Assembly (NCBI GenBank): GCA_015295835.1
Contig: DVEG01000015.1
Coordinates: 62,001-126,000 of the forward strand
Length of the DNA: 64,000 nucleotides
Direction: 5' to 3'
Source of the DNA: Oscillatoriaceae cyanobacterium M7585_C2015_266
GTDB taxonomy: Bacteria; Cyanobacteriota; Cyanobacteriia; Cyanobacteriales; Oscillatoriaceae
The position numbers and the translations under genes were made by a program. Within the stretch, counting starts at the first letter, position 1, and every line of letters starts with the position of its first letter. Shown piece after piece: positions 9,946-18,936 of the stretch. The notes under the pieces were generated by a model, which was not told the origin of the DNA, made no database searches, and saw nothing but the letters and a program-made list of their open reading frames with translations.

Positions 9946-10201
9946 TAAATACCGAATCTGCTCCGTTTTTTTCCATTTCCTGTAAAGATTGCCAACCCGG
10001 TTGCCACTGCGATCGCTGTTTCAGAACCTGAGCATTAATCCAGAAACGTACCTTCGGATCACAAGAAGCCACCATTTCTGCAAACACAAACTCCCCCTGA
10101 TTTTTACGGTTAACAACCTGAAAGTGCCGCCATCCCCACATAGTTTGTTGAGCTGTCCATTTTGAGCCTACTAAATAAGGAAATTTCTGCTTTTTAGCCA
10201 T
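9935..10201 (-). CDS. Trp-rich TIGR02450 family protein
   Basis: Small soluble protein of 88 residues from MAKKQKFPYLVGSKWT. Seen: repeated Trp in SKWTAQQTMWGWRHFQV and a VASCDPKVRFWINAQ block, the hallmarks of the TIGR02450 family, which is common in cyanobacteria and marine bacteria and of unknown role. The ATG at 10201 is preferred to an in-frame upstream start at 10237 because it matches the family N-terminus. The stop codon lies inside the 3' end of the WD40 gene, an 11-base tail-to-tail overlap. Confidence 0.85.
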   Translation of the reverse strand: MAKKQKFPYLVGSKWTAQQTMWGWRHFQVVNRKNQGEFVFAEMVASCDPKVRFWINAQVLKQRSQWQPGWQSLQEMEKNGADSVFISE

Positions 10202-10293
10202 TGACTTTTCCCTTGTCAATAAAAAACCCATAAACAAATTTTAGCAAGCCCTTTTCCTTAAGCTTTAAAAATACAGCAAATCCCCAAATCCTC

Positions 10294-10872
10294 TCACTTG
10301 CGTCGCGACAACATTCGTGCTGCCAAGACACCGCCTACAAATCCGAAAAAGTGCCCCTGCCAAGATATCCCCGGTAGCAAGGGCAACATACCCCAAAGCA
10401 AACCCCCGTAGAAAAAGCCGACAATTGCCGACAATAGGATAGATATAAAGTTGCGCTGAAAATATCCTCGCAGCAGCAGAAACCCTAAATAGCCAAATAT
10501 TAGCCCGCTAGCGCCGATGTGGATAGTATTAGATGCGCCAAACAGCCAAACTCCCAATCCGCTGACTAGCGCCGTTATCCCTGTAACGATTAAAAAGTCA
10601 CTAGTTTCTTGCAGCATCACCAGCCAGCCCAGAGTTACAAAAGGCAGCGTGTTAGCGGCTAAGTGCAGAAAATTGCCGTGCAGAAAAGGTGCGAATAGAA
10701 TACCCTCAAGCCAGTGGGTATTTCTCGGGCGTATGCCATAATAGTTGAGCGCCCCTTTCAGGAAGAAAACATCGATTATCTCCAAAATCCAGAAGGTAGC
10801 GATAAATCCACCCAAGATAAACGCTTGAGTTTTCAATTCCCGCGCCAGCGCCTTAACGTCTTCGTTGCTCAT
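10294..10872 (-). CDS. Rhomboid family intramembrane serine protease
   Basis: 192 residues with six likely membrane helices. Seen: HGNFLHLAANT (the conserved N-terminal His/Asn region of helix 2), the nucleophile motif IGASGLIFGYLG with Ser122, and WQGHFFGFVGG with His174 as the other half of the catalytic dyad. Rhomboids cut transmembrane substrates inside the bilayer; the substrate here is unknown. The start is set at ATG 10872 (MSNEDVKALAREL); an in-frame start at 10953 would add 27 residues that look like leader sequence. Confidence 0.88.
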   Translation of the reverse strand: MSNEDVKALARELKTQAFILGGFIATFWILEIIDVFFLKGALNYYGIRPRNTHWLEGILFAPFLHGNFLHLAANTLPFVTLGWLVMLQETSDFLIVTGITALVSGLGVWLFGASNTIHIGASGLIFGYLGFLLLRGYFQRNFISILLSAIVGFFYGGLLWGMLPLLPGISWQGHFFGFVGGVLAARMLSRRK

Positions 10873-11021
10873 GACGATACTTGAAAGATAGCTTATATCT
10901 TTCCAGCGTAGCAACTTTAGCTCAAACGAGCTATTAGTTGAATACTGATACACCCTGAAAATTACTTGCTTTTTTACTCTCGCTTGCCGACTAACACAAT
11001 CCCACTTTGCCGCTCAATCTC

Positions 11022-11300
11022 TTACACCTGTTGCATTTGCTGGGCTACAGGCGGTTGAGGCATGGTATCCATCCACGGCACAGTGCGCAGCCATTTCCAG
11101 ACACCTGTTTTTCTTCTTAGCGTCACCCCCTGACTGTACTCTTTAACCACTTCCTTAAGTTCTTCGGTTGTAAAAGAATATCCCCATTCTTCTGCTACTT
11201 TTAGGAAGTCTTGAGAATTGGAGACGGATTTAAAGCACTCTTGCAATTCAGCATCACGAGCAGCATGTGCTAAAAATCTGCAGGCACTTTCTTTAGACAT
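11022..11300 (-). CDS. Nif11 family protein, orphan
   Basis: 92 residues from MSKESACRFLAHAARD. Residues 1-55 match the Nif11 domain (two helices with the LQECFKSVSNSQDFLKVAEE and GYSFTTEELKE pattern). Nif11 domains occur as stand-alone proteins in nitrogen fixers and as leader peptides of ribosomal natural products. The tail here (VWKWLRTVPWMDTMPQPP and a Gln-rich end) has no Gly-Gly cleavage motif and no Cys/Ser/Thr-rich core, and no maturation enzyme is nearby, so a precursor role is not supported. ATG 11300 is chosen over an upstream in-frame start at 11324. Confidence 0.8.
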   Translation of the reverse strand: MSKESACRFLAHAARDAELQECFKSVSNSQDFLKVAEEWGYSFTTEELKEVVKEYSQGVTLRRKTGVWKWLRTVPWMDTMPQPPVAQQMQQV

Positions 11301-11324
11301 TTTTACAATCTCCTTTGAGAACAC

Positions 11325-11692
11325 CCCATTTTTATATTTTATTAATCCGGTTTGTCATGTCTCCTTCTATGGAGATATTTTCGGCTCGCCTTCTTGATAT
11401 CTATTATAGAGCCTAGATTGGTTGTTGTTGTCAAGTTTAGCAGAAAGTTTTCTTCTCTCAGATAAGCGGTTCGCAAAAATCTAATTATCTTTTTACAATA
11501 ACGAAAAAATCTCCCATATTGACATTAAAATCTTGCTTTGGGGAAAATCTATCCGCTCTGAGAGTGACAAAAAAAGGGAAAGCATGGAATATTTTTATTT
11601 GGCTAAAAACTAAGTTTTGTTAAATGCTGACTAGGTTAAAATTTTTACATTAATTTATTAAAAATTATATAAGTGAGATAAGCTGGTTTAAA
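11325..11692. other. AT-rich intergenic region upstream of the Nif11 gene
   Basis: About 370 bases with no plausible gene. It contains the divergent-side leader of the Nif11 gene and ends at the hairpin serving the S9 peptidase gene. No recognisable RNA or repeat was found. Confidence 0.6.
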
Positions 11693-11721
11693 AAACCCGG
11701 TTTAGGCGAGAAACCGGGTTT
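11693..11721 (-). terminator. Rho-independent terminator of the S9 peptidase gene
   Basis: Perfect 11-bp inverted repeat AAACCCGGTTT / AAACCGGGTTT with a 7-base loop, six bases after the peptidase stop. On the minus strand it is followed by a run of six T. A close relative of this palindrome follows eno at 40393-40421. Confidence 0.8.
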
Positions 11722-11727
11722 CTAAGG

Positions 11728-13659
11728 TTAAAGATTGTAAATCGCTACGGGTTCGAGAGAGTCAGCGGGCTGGAAGCCAAACACTTGCGAGTAAAAGTAA
11801 AATTCCCCATCAAGGGCGCGTTTAATATTTTCGGCTTTACGAAAACCATGTTGTTCGCCAAAAAATGGAACATATGCCACGGGCAAGTTCTTGGCTTTGA
11901 GGGCTGCCACCATCATCTCGGCTTGATTGGGTGGTACGACTTTATCTTCTAGCCCCTGGAAGAAAATGATAGGGCAAGAAAGGCGCTCAGTAAAATGAAT
12001 AGGCGAGCGCTCAATATAAACAACCCTCTGCTCCGGATAAGGACCAATCAAACGCTCAAGATATCGAGATTCAAACTTATGGGTATCCTTCGCCAGCGCC
12101 TCCAGATCGCAAATCCCATAATAACTCGCCCCTGCCTTAAAAACATCCCTAAAAGTAAGCGCACAAAGAGTAGTATAACCACCGGCACTGCCGCCGGAAA
12201 TCACCAGCCGACAGGGATCAACTAAACCCCGCTCCACTAGATAGCGCGCCCCATTGGTACAATCGTCTACATCCACAATACCCCAGCGATTGTAAAGACG
12301 CTGTCGATATTCTCGCCCATAGCCAGTACTCCCACCATAGTTAACATCGAGAACCGCAAAGCCGCGAGATGTCCAGTATTGTGTCCGCAAGCTGAGACTG
12401 CTGCTAGTGGCTCCTGTTGGCCCACCGTGACTTTTGACTAACAAAGGTGGTTTCTCTGTTTCGGGTGCTTTGTAGTCGCGGTTTTGGGGAGGGTAAAAAA
12501 ATGCATAAGCAGTTTGTCCATTTTCCGTAGGGAATTCGATCGCTTGCGGAATAGAAATGTAACCAGGATCGATCGCTAATTCACTTGAACGCCGCAGTAC
12601 TTGTATTTCACCAGAGCTTAAATTCATTTCCACAACTGAACTGAGTTCAGTTGGGGAAGCGCCTATGAACAGCAGGTGTTCGCCTTTAACATTAAGCGAA
12701 GAAAATTCCGTATAAGGCGTAGAGATTGACTGTAAGTGTTTTCTCTGAATATCTAAGCTTGCGAGATACCAGATACCTTGCTGCGTGTAGGTACAAATCA
12801 AGCGCTCCTTTGAGGCAAAAGTATAAGTATTCATGCCAAAAAGCCACTGCGGACGCCCAAATTCGGCTTGCATTGGCGACAACGGCTCTATTTCTGTGCC
12901 ATTCCAGCGGTAGAGATTCCACCAACCGCTGCGATCGCTAACAAAATACAGTAGCCCATCAGGAGCCCATTCCGGCTGGAAAATTGACTCATTCGTACCG
13001 CCAGCAATTAAACGAGTTTCTTTTATAGAGCCATCAGCATTAAACTCGCCCACCCAGAGTTCCGTACCATCCCAGGGCATATTTGGGTGATTCCAGCTTA
13101 GCCAGCACAGCCGGGTGCCGTCAGGGCTAAGACGCGGCGATGCATAGAAATCTTCACCCCCTACCAAAACCCGCACATCATTCTCTTGTTTTAGATTAAT
13201 GCTGACTAAAGTATTAACCGGCTCCGGGCGGGTAGTAGTATGATCTTCTCGCACACAGATAAGGCGATTTTGAAAGCGATCAAGTATAGCATCGGCATAG
13301 CGTAGCTCTCCTTCTGCTGTAATTGGTTGCGGTTCGCTGCCTACAGGTTGCTTATAGAGACGTTGCTCGGCAAAATTAGAAAAATAAACCGTACCATCTG
13401 CAATTAAGAAAGAGCCGCCGCCATATTCGTGAACGCGGGTGCGAACATTAAAGCCGGCAGGAGTGACATCAGCAACTTTTCCGTCGGGAGTGCGGCGTAC
13501 CAGACAATTGCGCCCGCCTTCTTTTGGTCTTTGTTCTAGCCAATAGATATCGTCACCGTCAAGAGCTAGCGCTGTCAAGCCGATGAATTCGGAAACAATC
13601 AATTCTGAGGTGATGGGGGATTTCCAGGAGCCATAGGGAGCTACTTGCGGTTCTGTCAT
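11728..13659 (-). CDS. S9 family (prolyl oligopeptidase-like) peptidase
   Basis: 643 residues. The N-terminal two thirds form a predicted beta-propeller (repeated SPDG, APDG and W-containing strands, e.g. [18 protein letters not shown]); the C-terminal third is an alpha/beta hydrolase. Catalytic triad candidates are Ser about 489 in GGSAGGY, Asp about 571 in GLEDKVVPP and His about 601 in GEQHGF. This fits dipeptidyl/acylaminoacyl peptidases that trim short peptides. No signal peptide is seen, so it is probably cytosolic. Monocistronic; ATG start. Confidence 0.92.
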   Translation of the reverse strand: MTEPQVAPYGSWKSPITSELIVSEFIGLTALALDGDDIYWLEQRPKEGGRNCLVRRTPDGKVADVTPAGFNVRTRVHEYGGGSFLIADGTVYFSNFAEQRLYKQPVGSEPQPITAEGELRYADAILDRFQNRLICVREDHTTTRPEPVNTLVSINLKQENDVRVLVGGEDFYASPRLSPDGTRLCWLSWNHPNMPWDGTELWVGEFNADGSIKETRLIAGGTNESIFQPEWAPDGLLYFVSDRSGWWNLYRWNGTEIEPLSPMQAEFGRPQWLFGMNTYTFASKERLICTYTQQGIWYLASLDIQRKHLQSISTPYTEFSSLNVKGEHLLFIGASPTELSSVVEMNLSSGEIQVLRRSSELAIDPGYISIPQAIEFPTENGQTAYAFFYPPQNRDYKAPETEKPPLLVKSHGGPTGATSSSLSLRTQYWTSRGFAVLDVNYGGSTGYGREYRQRLYNRWGIVDVDDCTNGARYLVERGLVDPCRLVISGGSAGGYTTLCALTFRDVFKAGASYYGICDLEALAKDTHKFESRYLERLIGPYPEQRVVYIERSPIHFTERLSCPIIFFQGLEDKVVPPNQAEMMVAALKAKNLPVAYVPFFGEQHGFRKAENIKRALDGEFYFYSQVFGFQPADSLEPVAIYNL

Positions 13660-13683
13660 GGTTATTCTAAAATAGTCGGTTAA

Positions 13684-13930
13684 TTAAGTATTTTCGTATA
13701 AAGTAGCGATCGCCACCCGAAAATCAACACTTGCCAAGTAAATTTCTTCCCCCAAACTATAAGTATATTCCAGGGTTTCTATTTGGCAATAGTCTGCAAA
13801 TTTATCACCGCCCTCAATAAGGCAAATAAGTTTCCTGCTACGCCGCCAATGTATTCCTGCCTGGGCTTATTTCTTCGCCTTTTAAATATTCTTCTGAAGA
13901 AATGTAGTTGTAATCTCTTTTAATGCTCAT
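13684..13930 (-). pseudogene. Remnant of a Uma2 family gene
   Basis: From ATG 13930 the frame reads MSIKRDYNYISSEEYLKGEE then ISPG, the start of many Uma2 (PD-(D/E)XK-type) proteins, before a stop. A shift of frame continues EYIGG, matching the next family block. The remaining open part reads LGEEIYLASVDFRVAIATLY and ends at 13684, matching the usual Uma2 C-terminus (E-ASV-F, P/A-VA-LYE). The central catalytic part is missing: about 80 codons remain of about 190. This is a gene with internal deletion and frameshift. A full-length relative sits at 31011-31571. Confidence 0.7.
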
Positions 13931-14055
13931 ATTTTTCAGTTTATTTATTTTATGAAATTGAAACCTCCAGTCCGCTATCCATTCATGTGCGATTTGTGCT
14001 ATTATCTCACCTAGTAAAACTTGTCTGTTTCTTTTTTGCGTAATTTAGCGTACTT

Positions 14056-14943
14056 ATGCAGAAACATACTTCATTTAACGATTCCCCTGGGTGCTTTTTC
14101 GCTTCACGTGTTGGCGTTTTAGCCACGAAACACCAAAAAGAGCGCGTAATAGCGCCGATTATGGAACGAGAATTAAATGTTAGAATAATAGTGCCGGCGG
14201 ATTTCGATACCGATGTGTTTGGAACATTTACCAGAGAGGTAAAGAGAACTGGTACGCAAATCGAAGCTGCCAGGTTGAAAGCAAAGAAAGCATTAGAAAT
14301 AACTGGTGAAACTCTAGCGATCGCCAGCGAAGGAACTTTTGGTCCACACCCGGTTTTTCCCTATATTCCCCACAATCTGGAAATTGTGTTATTATTAGAT
14401 ACAGAAAATAATATAGAAATAATAGGAGAAGAATTTTCAACGGAAACAAATTATAGTCACGAATTAGTAAAAAGTGTAGAAGAAGGGTTTAATTTTGCTA
14501 AAAAAGTTGGTTTTCCAGAACACGGAATAGTAGTGATAATTGGAGAACCTGAAGAAGGCAAAGGAGAAATTATCAAAGGGATTGTAAGAGAAGAAAAACT
14601 CTTCGAAGTATTAGAATACGCTCTGAAAAAATCCCCCGATGGCAGAGTACACATAGAAACAGATATGCGGGCAATGTACAATCCCACGCGGATGAAAAAT
14701 ATCGAAAAAGCAACCCTTGATTTGATAAAAAAAATCAATCAAATTTGCCCGCAATGTGGGTGCCCAGGATTTGACGTAGTGGAGCGGAAAAAAGGTTTAC
14801 CCTGTGCCCTGTGCCACCTGCCGACACAGCTTACTCGTTCTTTGGTTTATAAATGCAAGAAATGCGGGTTCAGTAAAGAGGAATTATTCCCAGATGGTAG
14901 AGAATATGCCGAGCCGGCACAGTGTCACTATTGCAATCCTTAA
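14056..14943 (+). CDS. DUF6671 family protein with zinc-ribbon tail
   Basis: 295 residues. The start VLATKHQKERVIAPIMER and the blocks FGTFTREVKRTGTQIEAARL and ASEGTFGPHP fit the DUF6671 family, to my recollection. The C-terminal 75 residues hold four Cys pairs (CPQC, CALC, CKKC, CHYC), most likely two zinc-binding ribbons. The family role is unknown; a nucleic-acid or metal-sensing function would be a guess. It lies between two gene relics (Uma2 and pckA), and is AT-richer than the window average. No clear ribosome binding site precedes the ATG; a second in-frame Met (MERELNV) is too deep to be the family start. Confidence 0.75.
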   Translation: MQKHTSFNDSPGCFFASRVGVLATKHQKERVIAPIMERELNVRIIVPADFDTDVFGTFTREVKRTGTQIEAARLKAKKALEITGETLAIASEGTFGPHPVFPYIPHNLEIVLLLDTENNIEIIGEEFSTETNYSHELVKSVEEGFNFAKKVGFPEHGIVVIIGEPEEGKGEIIKGIVREEKLFEVLEYALKKSPDGRVHIETDMRAMYNPTRMKNIEKATLDLIKKINQICPQCGCPGFDVVERKKGLPCALCHLPTQLTRSLVYKCKKCGFSKEELFPDGREYAEPAQCHYCNP

Positions 14944-15089
14944 ATTAATGAAAAAAAGGCGATTGCATCGTATTGTAACATATTTTGGCAATAAAAAGTG
15001 CGATCGCCGTATTTTTTGGTTTAGAAATTTTTTGAAGAAAATAGAAAAAATCGCCCTGATGTAAAATAAACTACAAAATAATTATATAT

Positions 15090-15346
15090 CAGCAAAGACA
15101 AAAACGTTACACCGATAAATATAATATCAAAGTATGGCTGGTGAATACCGGCTGGATGGGCACATACTCGCACTCTGCTTACTGCTCAAAGGAAAACTTG
15201 ACAATGTGTCGATGAGCCCCGCTCCGGTTTTCGGATTCTTAATTCCAGATGTTTGCCCCGGTGTACCCAAAGACATACTTAAACCACAAAATACTTGGAA
15301 TGACGGTAGTGCCTACAAATTTTCAACAGTTTGCGGATGTCGTTAA
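15090..15346 (+). pseudogene. pckA: 3' remnant of ATP-dependent PEP carboxykinase
   Basis: In one frame 15102-15155 reads RYTDKYNIKVWLVNTGW, then a frame change, then GKLDNV, and PAPVFGFLIPDVCPGVPKDI followed by KPQNTWND and a premature end at 15346. These match, in order, the C-terminal blocks of PckA (VWLVNTGWTGG, GKLDNVEF, PVFGF-VP-SCPGVP and NPRNTW). The N-terminal 80% of the gene, including the ATP site, is absent, and the glycine-rich segment after NTGW is lost with the frameshift. A 70-codon ORF from 15134 is only part of this relic and not a gene in its own right. Confidence 0.75.
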
Positions 15347-15408
15347 CCCTTCAGTTATACAGGGTGCCCCACCTTTGATGCAGCGAGTTTATTAAATTTC
15401 TTTCCTCT

Positions 15409-17031
15409 ATGAAAATAGTAGATGCCTCCCTCTGCGCTAAACTATGCCAACTTTTTAAATCAATTTGGACTTTTCCACTGATTTTGGCAGGTTTGAAGCT
15501 GTGGCTCTCTAGTCACCTGCCTATCATGGCATCGGTTGCAGGGCATGATAACTTGAGATATGTTATCATGGCAGCGAATTTTCTCCAATCTGACGCGCCC
15601 TATAACCAGTACGCGCTGATGAGGCAACCAGCATATCCCGCTTTTATTGTTTTAAATTATTTTTTGGGAATTCCTCTAAAATTTTCTCAGGAATTATTAT
15701 ACCTTGCCGCTGGGTTTTTTCTGGCTTGGTCATTTTTTAAATACTGGCGCAATCATTTCGTAATTCTTCTTTTTCTGAGTATTTATATTTTTGCTCCTGC
15801 CTCTTTTCAATGGTCTCGGCAAACTCTGCAAGAATGCCTCTATTTGCCTCTTACTGTTTTTATTGTAGCTTGTTTGATTCATTTGGTTAATATAAAAGAA
15901 ATTGATTTGACAAAGTTTCTGAAATGGTCTGCTATTTTAGGGGTAATATTGGCTGTATTTTGGAATACAAGACCAGAAGGCGTGACTGTTTTGCCCTCCC
16001 TGGCTCTGGGGTATATAAAATGCAAATTAAAACATCTCACTTATTCTCTGGCTTTGATAATTATACCTATTTTTGTTCTGACTAACATATTCAGTTTTTA
16101 TAATTTTATAAAATATGGTATATTTCTTCCTACCGATTTAAATTCTCCGGGAATAAAAGCCGCCTATGCCAGTATAACTAGCGTTTCACCCGCTCGCTGG
16201 AAATATAGAGTCTCTGTTTCCAAAGAAACTCGTCAGGAAATTTACGCTGTTAGCCCGACATTTCGGAAATTATCTGTTTATTTAGAAAGCGAGAAAGGGA
16301 AAGTGTGGAGACAGGCATCCTGTGAGGAAGCGAAAATTTGCGACGATTATGCGTCTGGGTGGTTTTTCTGGGCGCTACGAGATGCGGTGGCAGATGCAGG
16401 AGAGTATAAATCTGCACTAGCTACAGAATCGTTTTACTGGAAAATCGCTGAGGAAGTTAAGCTGGCTTGTCAGTCGGGTAAATTAAACTGCAAAGAGCGA
16501 CGATTTTCTCTGTCTAGTTTTGCGCCAGATATCCGCACTGAGTACTTTCAGCCTTTTGTCAGGGCGCTTGTCACTCTCAGCATTAATTTAATTCCCTGTT
16601 CGCTAAATTTAAATCTATCTTCTGGCGAGGAAGATATTAAATTGAGAAAGATGTACTATGAAAAGATTACTAGAGAACCTGCTGATTTTATCCTGCAACG
16701 GCAACAGCCAATGAATCAACTCAAAGATATATTAATTGTTGGGCTGTGCGGGATTTATAAGTTTTTGTTTCCTATTTTAGCAGGTTTGGCAGTTATCGGA
16801 ATTGGTTTGGCGGGGTGGAAAAGGGAAAAACCTATTGCGATCGCAATTATTCTCTTCTCATTTATTATCATTCGCGTGCTACTATTTGCCTATATCGACG
16901 CCACTAGCTACCCTATAGCAACAGGGTGCCGCTATCTGCGCCCGATATTGCCGCTGATGTGGTTGGGTATTGCAATCGGGGTTTCTTCTCTGGTGGCGAG
17001 ACTATTTCCACGACTGAATGTGATACGATAG
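15409..17031 (+). CDS. Polytopic membrane protein, GT-C glycosyltransferase-like
   Basis: 540 residues with about ten membrane helices: N-terminal near 22-36, several between 85 and 235, three at the C-terminus. The first loop contains AGHDNLRYV (Asp47), as expected of the acidic catalytic loop of GT-C lipid-linked sugar transferases such as ArnT/PMT types, and WNTRPEG lies in a later loop. A soluble insertion (about 255-410) carries several Cys. I cannot assign a family by name. It precedes a GT2 gene by 65 bases on the same strand, so a role in moving sugar onto a lipid or polymer is inferred. Base composition is AT-rich. Confidence 0.6.
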   Translation: MKIVDASLCAKLCQLFKSIWTFPLILAGLKLWLSSHLPIMASVAGHDNLRYVIMAANFLQSDAPYNQYALMRQPAYPAFIVLNYFLGIPLKFSQELLYLAAGFFLAWSFFKYWRNHFVILLFLSIYIFAPASFQWSRQTLQECLYLPLTVFIVACLIHLVNIKEIDLTKFLKWSAILGVILAVFWNTRPEGVTVLPSLALGYIKCKLKHLTYSLALIIIPIFVLTNIFSFYNFIKYGIFLPTDLNSPGIKAAYASITSVSPARWKYRVSVSKETRQEIYAVSPTFRKLSVYLESEKGKVWRQASCEEAKICDDYASGWFFWALRDAVADAGEYKSALATESFYWKIAEEVKLACQSGKLNCKERRFSLSSFAPDIRTEYFQPFVRALVTLSINLIPCSLNLNLSSGEEDIKLRKMYYEKITREPADFILQRQQPMNQLKDILIVGLCGIYKFLFPILAGLAVIGIGLAGWKREKPIAIAIILFSFIIIRVLLFAYIDATSYPIATGCRYLRPILPLMWLGIAIGVSSLVARLFPRLNVIR

Positions 17032-17095
17032 CTCGATTAAAGAAAAGTTAATAAACCCAATTCCCAATTTGTAGAATAGTGGCAGGGGAAAGGAG

Positions 17096-18298
17096 ATGAG
17101 TTTATCAGAGTGCGAATCTATCCAAGTATCAATCGTTATCCCGTGTCTGAATGAAGTTATCACCTTGGGGGCTTGCATTGAAAAAGCTAAAGAAGCGCTC
17201 GCTAAATTATCTCTACCAGGAGAAATCATCATTTCTGATAACGGCTCCACCGATGGCTCCCAAGCCCTTGCCGAATCCCTAGGCGCGAGAGTAATTTATG
17301 CGCCTATTCGCGGTTATGGAGCGGCGTTGATTTGGGGAATACGAGCCGCAAGAGGTGAATACATTGTCATCGGAGATGGAGACGATTCCTATGATTTTCG
17401 TGAAGCAGTTGCCATGGTGGAAAAGTTAATCTTAGGGTATGATTTGGTAATAGGAACTAGACTGCGGGGTAAAATTATGTCTGGGGCAATGCCTTGGAAA
17501 AATCGCTACATTGGAACCCCGGTATTAACCGCCCTTGTCAATTTATTGTATCAGTCGTCTTTTTCTGATGTCAACTGCGGAATGCGAGCTTTTTCCAAAC
17601 AAGCATTTCTAGAGATGCACCTGGAATCTTACGGGATGGAATTTGCTTCGGAAATGCTGGTAAAAGCCGCAGTTTTGGGATTGAAAACAACAGAAATCCC
17701 GATTACGCTATATCGAGATGGACGCGCTCGCCCCCCTCATCTTAAACCCTGGTTAGACGGTTGGCGGCATCTGAAATATATTTTACTCTTCGCACCGAAA
17801 TTTATTTACTGGTTTCCCGGCTGTTTATTTTTTACTTTGGGAACTGTCTTGTTAACTGTTCTTAATCTTACCCCAAGCGGCAGTTTGATTTATTTGGGAA
17901 AATTGCGATTTGGCGATCACTGGATTGTCGTAGGAGCCTTGCTGTGTTTGTTGGGCTACGAACTCTTAGTGATGGGATTTTTAGCTTATATCTATACTTT
18001 AACACACCGACTGCGGAGGCGATCGCGCCATCTTGACAAATTCGTCAAAATGATTAACATAGAACGAATTATCCTGTTTGCATTAATTACCTTTATTGCA
18101 GGTATCTCCCTAGAAATTTCCGTTTTGAATGCCTGGCTCGAAGGAGATTTTGGTCCCCTCAATGCCTTTCGCCCCGCCGTGACTGGAATGGCGCTAATTT
18201 TAATTAGTACCCAAACCCTATTTAGCGGCTTTTTCTATACTATCCTATCGGAACGATATCAATATAAATTTTCCTCTCAATTCTCAGAAGAAAATTAA
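17096..18298 (+). CDS. Family 2 glycosyltransferase, DPM1/GtrB-like, membrane anchored
   Basis: 400 residues. The catalytic domain (about 1-235) has the start VSIVIPCLNEVITLGACI, EIIISDNGSTDGSQALAE, RGYGAALIWGIRAARGEYI and the acidic motif GDGDDSYDF; this resembles dolichyl-/polyprenyl-phosphate sugar synthases. Three or four membrane helices follow (about 245-390). Such enzymes charge a lipid phosphate with a sugar for use by a GT-C partner, which fits the upstream gene. AAAGGAG precedes the ATG. The stop overlaps the next start (TAATG), showing translational coupling. Confidence 0.88.
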   Translation: MSLSECESIQVSIVIPCLNEVITLGACIEKAKEALAKLSLPGEIIISDNGSTDGSQALAESLGARVIYAPIRGYGAALIWGIRAARGEYIVIGDGDDSYDFREAVAMVEKLILGYDLVIGTRLRGKIMSGAMPWKNRYIGTPVLTALVNLLYQSSFSDVNCGMRAFSKQAFLEMHLESYGMEFASEMLVKAAVLGLKTTEIPITLYRDGRARPPHLKPWLDGWRHLKYILLFAPKFIYWFPGCLFFTLGTVLLTVLNLTPSGSLIYLGKLRFGDHWIVVGALLCLLGYELLVMGFLAYIYTLTHRLRRRSRHLDKFVKMINIERIILFALITFIAGISLEISVLNAWLEGDFGPLNAFRPAVTGMALILISTQTLFSGFFYTILSERYQYKFSSQFSEEN

Positions 18299-18930
18299 TG
18301 CAAGTTGTAAAACTCATTCACGGCTCTTTCGTAATGAATCGGAGAGTAAAAATTTTAGCCAGACACCTGGCTTACTTGCTACCAGAGGAAGAATATCTGA
18401 AAGGGCTAGATGTCGGGTGCGGCAGCGGAGAAGTGGCATATTTCCTGCAAAAATACCGCCCGAAAATCGAGTTAGAGGGAATCGATGTACTTGTGCGTGA
18501 AACAAAAAATCCTAGAAAATCGTTTCCTCAGATACCCGTGCGACAATTTGACGGTGAAAACCTGCCTTTTCCTGACAAGCATTTTGATTTTATCATGCTT
18601 GTAGATGTGCTGCACCACACAAGTAATCCGGTACAATTACTAGGCGAATGCGTGCGGGTTTGCAAATCTTTTATTTTAATTAAAGATCACCTTTGTAATT
18701 CTTGGCTCGACGAGGTGCGGTTACGGTTTATGGATTGGTTTGGCAATTCTGCTTACGGTGTGGCGTTGCCTTACAATTATCTTTCGTCACGTCAGTGGGA
18801 GGAGCTCGAACTCGCACAGGGTTTAATTCCAGAGATAAAACTTGCTAAACTAAATTTATATCCCCTACCGATGGGGTTTATCTTCGATTCTCAGCTTCAT
18901 TTTATGGCGCGCTATAAAATAAGCAGATAA
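18298..18930 (+). CDS. Class I SAM-dependent methyltransferase
   Basis: 210 residues with a canonical Rossmann methyltransferase core: motif I LDVGCGSGEV near residue 37, an acidic end of strand 2 (LEGIDVLV), motif IV-like FDFIMLVDVLHH near residue 96. Methyltransferase_11 type. Starts on the last base of the GT2 stop codon, so it is translated from the same mRNA. Substrate unknown; the coupling suggests a lipid- or sugar-linked acceptor made by the preceding enzymes (inference). Confidence 0.88.
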   Translation: MQVVKLIHGSFVMNRRVKILARHLAYLLPEEEYLKGLDVGCGSGEVAYFLQKYRPKIELEGIDVLVRETKNPRKSFPQIPVRQFDGENLPFPDKHFDFIMLVDVLHHTSNPVQLLGECVRVCKSFILIKDHLCNSWLDEVRLRFMDWFGNSAYGVALPYNYLSSRQWEELELAQGLIPEIKLAKLNLYPLPMGFIFDSQLHFMARYKISR

Positions 18931-18936
18931 TTTTAC

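Noticed and set aside
14804-15064. 86-codon ORF overlapping the end of DUF6671
   Set aside because: Overlaps the zinc-ribbon coding part in another frame and runs into AT-rich DNA; no family match.
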